Positions 57,666 through 64,000 of a stretch of DNA of 64,000 nucleotides are shown one piece after another. Each line of letters opens with the position of its first letter. Within the stretch, counting starts at the first letter, position 1. The stretch spans positions 62,001-126,000 of the forward strand of contig CAVPNY010000017.1 in NCBI GenBank assembly GCA_963706905.1, written 5' to 3'. The stretch comes from CAVPNY01 sp963706905. GTDB taxonomy: Bacteria > Chloroflexota > Anaerolineae > Anaerolineales > UBA4823. The translations under genes were made by a program, and so were the position numbers. The notes below the pieces were generated by a model that was given only the letters and a program-made list of their open reading frames with translations, was not told the origin of the DNA and ran no database searches.

Positions 57666-58099
57666 GCGGGAGGCCAGTGCAGCCCGACCTGCGCTACGAG
57701 GATGGCAAAATTGACGACCAGGGCAATGATCGTATCGAGTAAAGCCAATCTCGGGTCCGGCGCTCCGGGCCATATTCCAGAAATTAGAACGATGCCCAGG
57801 GTTGAGATAATGGCAGCCGGGACGACGACCTGACTCCACACATCCGGGGGGATCAGGATGCCCCAATACGAAAGCGCCGCTGCCAGGAACCCAAGCGTGG
57901 ACAGGAGCCAAAACAGGCTGGCTACACCGGCCACTAATTTGGACGACATGGAGGGGAACAGCCAGGAGCGCACCGGCAGCCAGGAAGCAGGCAGGTTGCC
58001 CAGGCTTTGTGCCAGGAGTGCGACAAGCGCCCGCGCATGCGCAATGCCATGCAAGACGAGCGCCGCGGTAATCACGATTTTGATCGTTTCGGCTGACAT
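57662..58099 (-). CDS. Hypothetical membrane protein, first gene of the 58-54 kb operon
   Basis: A 145-residue protein with four hydrophobic segments: IKIVITAALVLHGIAHARALVALLAQSL, LVAGVASLFWLLSTLGFLAAALSYWGILI, VVVPAAIISTLGIVLISGIW and LALLDTIIALVVNFAILVAQVGLHW. It resembles small four-helix proteins such as DoxX-like ones, without a firm match. No Shine-Dalgarno is visible; TAAAAT stands right before the ATG. It is followed by overlap with the DNA methyltransferase gene. Function unknown. Confidence 0.65.
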   Translation of the reverse strand: MSAETIKIVITAALVLHGIAHARALVALLAQSLGNLPASWLPVRSWLFPSMSSKLVAGVASLFWLLSTLGFLAAALSYWGILIPPDVWSQVVVPAAIISTLGIVLISGIWPGAPDPRLALLDTIIALVVNFAILVAQVGLHWPPA

Positions 58100-58156
58100 A
58101 TTTTAGAAAGGTAAACTTAGGAGAAGTATAGCATTAAGGAAATTGAATTTCAAATC

Positions 58157-58176
58157 CTGGAAAACATATTTTCCAG
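58157..58176. promoter_or_regulatory. Palindrome upstream of the marR promoter
   Basis: CTGGAAAA-CATA-TTTTCCAG is a perfect 8-4-8 palindrome 11 nt before the -35 box of the marR gene. No gene ends nearby, so it is more likely a regulator site than a terminator. Confidence 0.45.
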
Positions 58177-58187
58177 CCCGCTTAAAC

Positions 58188-58232
58188 TTGACAAATACCA
58201 CCTTATATTTTATAGTTAATACCTATTAACTA
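58188..58232 (+). promoter_or_regulatory. marR promoter with perfect operator palindrome
   Basis: TTGACA (58188-58193) and TATAGT (58211-58216) are separated by 17 nt. The palindrome TAGTTAATA-CC-TATTAACTA (58213-58232, 9-2-9, perfect) overlaps the -10 box and the start site, exactly where a MarR repressor would block. CCACCT and AGGTGG flank it as a second inverted pair. Confidence 0.8.
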
Positions 58233-58248
58233 ATTAGGTGGCTTAACT

Positions 58249-58743
58249 ATGACCATTTCCGATCAGTTTAACCAGGTCTTGCGTGACTGGTCCGAGACAT
58301 TCATGCGCCGATCGATGCATGATTTTGTTCGATTCAGCAAAGAATCTGGTTTATCCATGGCCCAATTCAACACGCTTTTCCGTTTGCATCATGCTGGCAT
58401 TTGTGGTGTGACTGAGGTCGGCGATCACCTGGGGGTGACCAATGCTGCCGCCAGCCAGATGGTCGAACGGCTGGTGCAGCAGGACTTGATCGAGCGCACC
58501 GAGGACCCTTCCGACCGGCGCGTCAGGCAATTGAGTCTGACTGAGAAAGGCCGGCGCCTGGTGCTGGACAGTATTGAAGCCCGCCGTCATTGGATGGAAC
58601 AGCTCACTGATGTGCTGGATGCTGGAGAGCAAGATCAGATCATTCAAGCCCTCACTATCTTGACCCGCAGCGCACGTAGCCTGGAGCCGGTGGAACTTCC
58701 CGGTGGGGAGCAGGATCCCCTGAGCCTAAAAGTCCACGCCTGA
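58249..58743 (+). CDS. MarR-family transcriptional regulator
   Basis: A 164-residue winged-helix dimer. LSMAQFNTLFRLHHAGICGVTEVGDHLGVTNAAASQMVERLVQQDLIERTEDPSDRRVRQLSLTEKGRRLV contains the recognition helix and the DxR wing. It is preceded by a strong promoter with an operator palindrome, so it is autoregulated. Two ABC exporter half-transporter genes follow in the same direction; a MarR repressor that responds to a drug-like ligand and releases the exporter operon is the likely model. Confidence 0.94.
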   Translation: MTISDQFNQVLRDWSETFMRRSMHDFVRFSKESGLSMAQFNTLFRLHHAGICGVTEVGDHLGVTNAAASQMVERLVQQDLIERTEDPSDRRVRQLSLTEKGRRLVLDSIEARRHWMEQLTDVLDAGEQDQIIQALTILTRSARSLEPVELPGGEQDPLSLKVHA

Positions 58744-58871
58744 TCACCAAATTAATTTCAACGCAATCAAAAACCCATCCAGTTTTTAGATGATGATCAA
58801 TGTCTCTATGGATTGTGAGCCTACGACCGCAATCCAAAACAAGTAAACAATCTATATTTGGAGAAAAGCCA

Positions 58872-60791
58872 TTGTTTAACTCTCGCAGACAACCTGCAGA
58901 TCGCCGCATGAATACGAAAGCCCTGGGAAGAGCCATCCGCTACCTGGGCAAGTATCGTGGGCTGGCTTATCTGCCTTACTTTTTCTTATTAATTTCTACC
59001 CTGGCGATGCTCATGGTGCCGCGTATGGTGCGCAATATCATCGACTCGGTCACGCAAGGGGTGGCAGCCAAGGCGATCGTACCCCAGATGGAGCGCATCC
59101 CGACCGGCGTATTACCGCAGATCCTCAGCCAGCTTGGCATGACTGAGGAGCAGTTGCTCAACAGTTATGCCAACGCGGAGCGCATGCTGATCAACGCCGG
59201 GATCGCTATCCTGATCTTCGCCATTGTGCGCGGCCTGTTTGCCTTCTTGCAAACTTTCTACGCTGAGCGCAACTCGCAGAGTGTGGCATTTGACTTCCGC
59301 AACGAGCTGTTCGCCAAGCTTCAAGGCTTGTCGTTTTCTTATCATGACCGCACCCAGACCGGGCAGTTGATGGTGCGCGCCACCGATGACGTTGAGAAGG
59401 TGCGCCTGTTCATCGGCCAGGGGCTGCTGATGACTGCCGGGGCGTTTATCTTGCTCACCGGTACCCTGATCATTCTTTTCACCACCAATGTGCGCCTGAC
59501 CCTGGTTGTCCTGCCGGTGCTGCCCATCGCTTTGGTCTTGTTCATGATCTTTGGCGCTCTCAGCGGCCCGTTGTTCATGCAGGTACAAACCCGGCTCGAC
59601 CGGCTCAACAACACTTTGCAGGAGAACCTGGCCGGGATCAAGGTGATCAAAGCTTTCACGCGTGAAAAGAGTGAGCAGGTCAAGTTCGAGCACGCAGCCG
59701 ATGACCTGATGAAGCAGCAGCTGGTTGTGTCGCGCGTGTTCTCCTTCTTATTTCCGCTGGTGCTCCTGGTCGCGACCGTTGGGCAGACTGCTATCATGTA
59801 CTTCGGCGGCCGGCAGATCATTTATGGCACACTGACCCTGGGCGAATGGCAGGAGTTCAGCCTGTACCTGGTATACGTCTTCTTCCCGATGGCGCAGCTG
59901 GGTTTCATCATCAGCCAGATGTCGCAGGCTTCTGCTTCAGCGGGACGCATCTTTGAGATCCTGGACACCGAAAGCGAGGTCAAGGACCAGCCGGGCGCGG
60001 TTGAGCTCCCGAAAGTACAGGGGGACGTTCGTTTCGAGAATGTAACCTTCCGCTATTTCAGCGGTGGTGAAGCGGTATTGAAAAATGTTGACTTCGAGGT
60101 GCAGCCCGGACAGACGGTCGCCTTGCTGGGCGCGACCGGTTCGGGCAAATCGACCATCATCAACCTGCTGCCGCGCTTCTATGACCCTTCTGAGGGGCGC
60201 ATTACCATCGATGGGCACGACCTGCGCGAGATCACTCTGGAGTCGTTGCGCTCGCAGATCGGTATTGTCCTGCAGGAGACGACCCTGTTCGGGGGCACGA
60301 TCCGCGAGAACATTGCCTTTGGTCGCCCGGACGCGACGCTGGAAGATGTGCAAGCTGCAGCTCAATCGGCGGCTGCCCATGACTTTATCATGTCCTTCCC
60401 CGACGGTTACGAAACGATGGTCGGCGAGCGTGGCGCCACCTTGAGCGGCGGGCAGAGACAGCGTGTGGCAATCGCCCGCGCCTTGCTGCTCAACCCGCGC
60501 ATCCTGATCCTGGATGACTCGACCAGCAGTGTTGACCTGACAACCGAAGCCCAAATCCAAACTGCCCTGGATAAGTTGATGAAGGGGCGCACCAGTTTTG
60601 TGATCGCTCAACGCATCAGCACCGTGATAAACGCTGACTTGATCCTGGTGTTGGAAAAAGGCCAGATCGTTGCCCGCGGCCAGCATGAAGACCTGCTGGA
60701 AGACAGCGAGCTGTACGCAGAAATCTATAATTCGCAGCTGGTCGGCGATGTAACCTCAGAAATGGAACCCGAGCCGGAAGCGGCTGTTTAA
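58872..60791 (+). CDS. ABC exporter half-transporter with degenerate ATP site (LmrC/TM287-like)
   Basis: A 639-residue type IV exporter subunit: six TM helices (about 1-330) then an NBD with Walker A GATGSGKST and canonical signature LSGGQRQR. The Walker B region is ILILDDSTSSVD, where the catalytic Glu is replaced by Asp, and the switch region is VIAQRIST, with Gln in place of His. This is the degenerate half of asymmetric heterodimers such as TM287/288 or LmrCD. The TTG at 58872 (GGAG, 8 nt) is chosen over the ATG at 58908, which has no ribosome site; the longer frame from 58800 is unlikely. The partner follows after 25 nt. Confidence 0.93.
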   Translation: MFNSRRQPADRRMNTKALGRAIRYLGKYRGLAYLPYFFLLISTLAMLMVPRMVRNIIDSVTQGVAAKAIVPQMERIPTGVLPQILSQLGMTEEQLLNSYANAERMLINAGIAILIFAIVRGLFAFLQTFYAERNSQSVAFDFRNELFAKLQGLSFSYHDRTQTGQLMVRATDDVEKVRLFIGQGLLMTAGAFILLTGTLIILFTTNVRLTLVVLPVLPIALVLFMIFGALSGPLFMQVQTRLDRLNNTLQENLAGIKVIKAFTREKSEQVKFEHAADDLMKQQLVVSRVFSFLFPLVLLVATVGQTAIMYFGGRQIIYGTLTLGEWQEFSLYLVYVFFPMAQLGFIISQMSQASASAGRIFEILDTESEVKDQPGAVELPKVQGDVRFENVTFRYFSGGEAVLKNVDFEVQPGQTVALLGATGSGKSTIINLLPRFYDPSEGRITIDGHDLREITLESLRSQIGIVLQETTLFGGTIRENIAFGRPDATLEDVQAAAQSAAAHDFIMSFPDGYETMVGERGATLSGGQRQRVAIARALLLNPRILILDDSTSSVDLTTEAQIQTALDKLMKGRTSFVIAQRISTVINADLILVLEKGQIVARGQHEDLLEDSELYAEIYNSQLVGDVTSEMEPEPEAAV

Positions 60792-60816
60792 GCTGGAAGA
60801 ACCTGGAGACTGAAAC

Positions 60817-62802
60817 ATGTTTGGTGGACAAGACGGCTTACGCCGAATAATGAGTCAAGATACGTTAAAACCCAAACGCCTGGGAGATACACTGGCGCGC
60901 TTTGGGCGCTATTTCAAGGCCTACTGGCCGATCCTGATCCTGGTGGGGATCCTGGTTATCGCGGCCACCTGGGCGCAGGTGACTGCTCCAGAGCTGATCG
61001 GCCAGGCGGTCGATTGTTATTTGACGCCCGCCGCAGTGGCTGCATTTGGCAACTTCCCCGGCGCTCCCGAGGGCGGTGTGGCCAGCGGTGCGGTCACTAA
61101 CTGCACGCTGATCGCCAACAGCGAGCTGCTCACCCAGGCGGAGAGGCTGGCTGGCCTGGGACGGGTGATGCTGATCATCATCGGGCTGTATATTATGACT
61201 TCCGTGCTGACCGGATTGACCTTCTACTTGATGAGCTACGCCGGGCAGCGCGTGCTGCGCCAGATGCGGGTTGACCTGTTCAAACAATTGCACCGCCTGT
61301 CGTTGGGCTACTTCGCCGAGCATGAGGCGGGCGATTTGATGAGCCGCATCACCAATGACTCGGAAACTATCCAGCAGGCTTTCAGCTTTGCTTTGATCAA
61401 CGTGCTCAGCGGGTTGTTGCTGATCGGCTGGATTGGCTACAACATGCTTTCGAGGAGCGTGTCGTACGCCCTGATCAGTCTTGCGGTTGTGCCCCTGATG
61501 GTCGTGGCGACAATCTGGTTCTCATCCCAGGCGCGCAAGGCTTTCCGCCGCACGCGCGAACAGATGGGCAGCGTCAACGCGGAGCTGCAAGAGTCGATCT
61601 CTTCGGTGCGCGAGGTGCAGGCTTTCAGCCGGGAAGATGAGAATATCGCCAACTTCATGGAGACGAATGCTGCTAACCGGGATGCCAACATCCGGGCGGT
61701 GTCTTACACCAGCGCGCTTGCCCCCACCCTGGAAGCCCTGGGTTACCTGGCGCTGGCGATCGTAGCCTGTGTGGGCGGCCTGGCCTTGTTGCGCGGCCAG
61801 GAACTGCTCGGCACGGCCATCTCTTTCGGCTTGATCATCACTTTCCTGAACTATGTGCAGCGCTTCAACCAGCCGATCCAGCAGATCGCCGTGCTGTGGA
61901 CCAATATCCAAAATGCCATTGCCGGCGGCGAGCGTATCTTTACATTGCTGGATGTGCAGCCGGAGATCGTGGATGCGCCGCAAGCCCAGCCCATGCCGGC
62001 GATCAAGGGTGAGGTTAAATTCGAAAGTGTATTCGCGGCCTATAAGAAGGACGAGCACGTGCTAAACGGGGTCAGCTTCACTGCCGAGCCTGGCCAGACG
62101 ATTGCCATTGTCGGGCCAACCGGAGCTGGAAAAACCACGATGATCAACCTGATCCCGCGCTTTTACGATGTCACCGGCGGCGCGGTGCTGATTGACGGGG
62201 TGGATGTGCGTAACGTGACGGCTGAATCGCTGCGCCGCCAGATCGGCATTGTCCTGCAGGACACCTTCCTGTTCAGCGCCAGTGTAATGGATAATATCCG
62301 CTTTGGACGGCCGGAGGCCAGCGACGAGGAAGTGCTCGCCGCGGCCAAACTGGCGCATGCCGACAGCTTCATCGAGCGTCTGCCGGATGGTTATCAGACG
62401 GTGCTGGGCGAGCGCGGCAGCGGCTTAAGCCAGGGCCAGCGCCAGTTGCTGGCTATCGCCCGTGCGGCTCTGTCTGACCCGCGCATCCTGATCCTGGACG
62501 AGGCTACCTCCAGTGTGGACACCCGCACCGAGCGACTGATCCAGCGCGCCCTGGAAAACCTGCTCGAGGGGCGCACCAGCTTTGTCATCGCCCACCGGCT
62601 GAGCACCATCCGCAACGCGGATCTGCTGCTGGTGCTGGATAAGGGCCAAATCGTCGAGTGCGGGGTGCATGATGAGCTGCTGGCTCAGCGGGGCTTTTAT
62701 TACAACCTGTATATGAGCCAGTTCCGCCGGATGGAGGCGAAAGTAACCCTCGATCCGAATGGACGCAAACCGGCTGGCCTGCCAGCGGCTGCCACGGATT
62801 AA
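60817..62802 (+). CDS. ABC exporter half-transporter with canonical catalytic residues (LmrD/TM288-like)
   Basis: A 661-residue partner of the preceding subunit. Walker A GPTGAGKTT, Walker B ILILDEATSSVD with the catalytic Glu, and the switch His in VIAHRLST are intact, but the signature is LSQGQRQL instead of LSGGQ. The consensus ATP site therefore uses this NBD's Walker motifs and the other subunit's LSGGQ. The first extracellular loop is extended (about 40 residues, with two cysteines) beyond usual length. It exports lipophilic compounds or drugs from the cytoplasm or inner leaflet. ATG at 60817 follows CTGGAG. A hairpin terminator ends the operon. Confidence 0.95.
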   Translation: MFGGQDGLRRIMSQDTLKPKRLGDTLARFGRYFKAYWPILILVGILVIAATWAQVTAPELIGQAVDCYLTPAAVAAFGNFPGAPEGGVASGAVTNCTLIANSELLTQAERLAGLGRVMLIIIGLYIMTSVLTGLTFYLMSYAGQRVLRQMRVDLFKQLHRLSLGYFAEHEAGDLMSRITNDSETIQQAFSFALINVLSGLLLIGWIGYNMLSRSVSYALISLAVVPLMVVATIWFSSQARKAFRRTREQMGSVNAELQESISSVREVQAFSREDENIANFMETNAANRDANIRAVSYTSALAPTLEALGYLALAIVACVGGLALLRGQELLGTAISFGLIITFLNYVQRFNQPIQQIAVLWTNIQNAIAGGERIFTLLDVQPEIVDAPQAQPMPAIKGEVKFESVFAAYKKDEHVLNGVSFTAEPGQTIAIVGPTGAGKTTMINLIPRFYDVTGGAVLIDGVDVRNVTAESLRRQIGIVLQDTFLFSASVMDNIRFGRPEASDEEVLAAAKLAHADSFIERLPDGYQTVLGERGSGLSQGQRQLLAIARAALSDPRILILDEATSSVDTRTERLIQRALENLLEGRTSFVIAHRLSTIRNADLLLVLDKGQIVECGVHDELLAQRGFYYNLYMSQFRRMEAKVTLDPNGRKPAGLPAAATD

Positions 62803-62880
62803 AGACTCTGGGATCAATTTTCCACGGATGCGAGCTGCGCTCGCCTGAATGAATGATCTAATCAATCGTTAAAAACAAAG

Positions 62881-62901
62881 CGACCGGCAACAGGCCGGTC
62901 G
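62881..62901. terminator. Bidirectional terminator hairpin
   Basis: Perfect 8-bp stem CGACCGGC (62881-62888) with GCCGGTCG (62894-62901), loop AACAG. On the minus strand it is followed by CTTTGTTTTT, a good T-run for the zinc-ribbon gene. On the plus strand the following TTACTGTTTCATTT is weaker but could end the ABC exporter operon. Confidence 0.75.
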
Positions 62902-62920
62902 TTACTGTTTCATTTCTGCA

Positions 62921-63487
62921 TTAATCGGGGGGGTTCACCCCGGCCAATCCTAAACCAGTGCGCTGGAAGAAATACAATGCCTTGGAAAGGCTGGGGTGCT
63001 CGGACAGCACGCGATACTGAAACAGCCGCATGACGGTGCTTAGATCTTTCCACTCCGATGAAAACGACTCCTCCCCGGTGACCAGCTCCCTGGCTTCGGT
63101 GAGGCTCTCCTTGACGTAGTCTGAGGTGGACATCGAATCGAGCTGCTGCTCCATCGATTGAATGATCTTTTCAAACTCCCCTTTATCTAACCAGATTCCG
63201 TGACATTGAGCGCACAGGTCGATCTCAGCCCCGTCCTCTCCATATTTCGTGGTCACCATCTGGCTGTCATCGTTTGGGCAGCGGATAAGGGAGGGAACTA
63301 ACTTGAACTGGTCCTCATGTTTCCAGATATCAAAGTCCACCCAATCCAGGTCTGGCTCGATGACCTGGGTGGCTTCGCCAAGCTCGCCTTTTTCGAAAAA
63401 CAAACCTTTGCAGACCGGGCATTCCTTTATCTGAATGACATCGATCTGGCGGTCGAACAACTCACCATGACCTAACGGACAATGCAT
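62921..63487 (-). CDS. Zinc-ribbon (zf-TFIIB-like) protein of unknown function
   Basis: A 188-residue protein with two tandem zinc-ribbon units. The first is CPLGHGELFDRQIDVIQIKECPVCKGLFFEKGEL; the second is IRCPNDDSQMVTTKYGEDGAEIDLCAQCHGIWLDKGEFEKI. Both end in the CxxCxGxWxDxGE pattern of the TFIIB-type family. The C-terminal third is helical. Such proteins are common and uncharacterised. The ATG at 63487 (AGAGGT, 8 nt) is chosen over GTG at 63496. It converges on the ABC exporter operon. Confidence 0.85.
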   Translation of the reverse strand: MHCPLGHGELFDRQIDVIQIKECPVCKGLFFEKGELGEATQVIEPDLDWVDFDIWKHEDQFKLVPSLIRCPNDDSQMVTTKYGEDGAEIDLCAQCHGIWLDKGEFEKIIQSMEQQLDSMSTSDYVKESLTEARELVTGEESFSSEWKDLSTVMRLFQYRVLSEHPSLSKALYFFQRTGLGLAGVNPPD

Positions 63488-63654
63488 CTTGATCACCTCT
63501 GCTTTTAATCAATTTCGACCGTATTATATCCTATTCCACACCGCGGGGTTATCTCGGTGGAGCGTCGAGATCAACCGGATGAACACGGCGTGTCAAAACG
63601 GTTTGAGGAAGAAGTCCGGGCTTCGGTTAAAATGGAAAGGATGACGAGACGAAG

Positions 63655-64000
63655 ATGCCTGGGTTAAAGCGCGGCTGGTGGGTCTGGCTCAGCTTGCTCC
63701 TGGGAAGCCTGCTGATCGGGATTGGGCTGCTGGCGCCGGCGTTCGGCCTGGATGCAGAGGCCGGATTTGGCCCGCGGCGGTGGGCTGCCATCGCCCTGGG
63801 TGGGGCGATCCTGGTGTGGGTGGTTTCCTATCCGCTTTTCCGTTGGGCGCAATCTCAGCTGGCTGCCCGGCGCAGGCGGGTAGCCGGTTACAATGGCACA
63901 AGCGGGCAGCAGCTCGAAACAGTTGAAACGCCCCGCGCAGCGCAGATCCCTCCCCGATTCCCATGGGTAGCCCGGCACGCGCCCGACCTGGCTTTTGCCG
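63655..64000 (+). CDS. Membrane protein, N-terminal 115 codons (runs off the right edge)
   Basis: An open frame begins at ATG 63655 (MPGLKRGWWVWLSLLLGS) and is still open at the window end. Two TM helices are evident: WWVWLSLLLGSLLIGIGLLA and WAAIALGGAILVWVVSYPLF. A basic and Gln-rich segment follows (ending QLETVETPRAAQIPPRFPW). The signal is weak at the start; TTAAAAT about 25 nt upstream could be a -10 box. The family is not recognisable from the part present. Confidence 0.5.
   Translation, partial: MPGLKRGWWVWLSLLLGSLLIGIGLLAPAFGLDAEAGFGPRRWAAIALGGAILVWVVSYPLFRWAQSQLAARRRRVAGYNGTSGQQLETVETPRAAQIPPRFPWVARHAPDLAFA

Overview
The window looks like a chromosomal segment of an uncultured, probably anaerobic bacterium, most plausibly a member of the Chloroflexota (Anaerolineae-like). 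That is an inference. It rests on the moderately GC-rich sequence and on the mix of gene families: ADP-forming acetate-CoA ligase next to a BioD/DRTGG protein, propeller lipoproteins, a Ser/Thr kinase with a beta-propeller, a two-domain ArsM-like protein, a class I FBPase and an F420-type luciferase-like oxidoreductase. No rRNA or taxonomic marker was examined. Many genes lack a good Shine-Dalgarno sequence, and at least two appear leaderless (arsR, ruvB).

Layout. 1-2000: end of an unknown membrane gene, then an arsenic module (arsM-like methyltransferase and arsR) with two matching ArsR operators. 2.2-5.9 kb: mscL, an HdeD/DUF4332 membrane protein, a CPBP protease and the PEP synthase regulator ppsR. 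5.9-8.9 kb: an ECF sigma factor, its probable anti-sigma factor and a propeller lipoprotein, joined by two near-identical ECF-type promoters. 8.96-10.39 kb: an intact IS256-family element. 10.4-16.5 kb: M48 protease, a promoter followed by a perfect long hairpin, plsC, PspC, an O-methyltransferase, M28 peptidase, HDAC-like amidohydrolase and nitroreductase. 16.6-28.8 kb: ABC-2 exporter, acetate metabolism (BioD/DRTGG protein and ADP-forming ligase), lipoprotein with 31-residue repeats, LLM oxidoreductase, fbp, and an AlkZ-like/RNase H-like gene pair. 29-30 kb: Phd/RelE toxin-antitoxin and an AT-rich membrane gene. 30.1-40.4 kb: STPK, upp, ruvB-DUF2905-queA-udg-pdp, a phosphatase, fmt, DUF3592 and tRNA-Leu(UAA). 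40.4-42.8 kb: PHP and DUF362 genes separated by a GxxExxY gene that is bracketed by inverted heptamer arrays. 43-46.5 kb: acyl-CoA dehydrogenase with etfBA, and a cold-shock gene. 46.6-54 kb: FGGY kinase (frameshifted), a nucleotidyltransferase-like protein, a phosphoesterase, and a P1 peptidase/GntR/amino-acid permease set. 54-58.1 kb: a tightly packed operon including an orphan DNA methyltransferase. 58.2-62.8 kb: a MarR regulator and a heterodimeric ABC exporter pair. 62.9 kb to the end: a zinc-ribbon protein and the start of an unknown membrane gene.

Three cross-cutting observations stand out. (1) Inverted arrays of a heptamer repeated every 8-10 nt occur twice, once around the GxxExxY gene and once without a gene. 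(2) An ECF sigma factor appears to drive both its own operon and the adjacent lipoprotein through an identically spaced motif. (3) Three genes need removal of a single base (twice in one of them) to restore a full-length protein, and a fused ABC permease could have the same cause. This suggests either systematic one-base insertion errors or recent gene decay.
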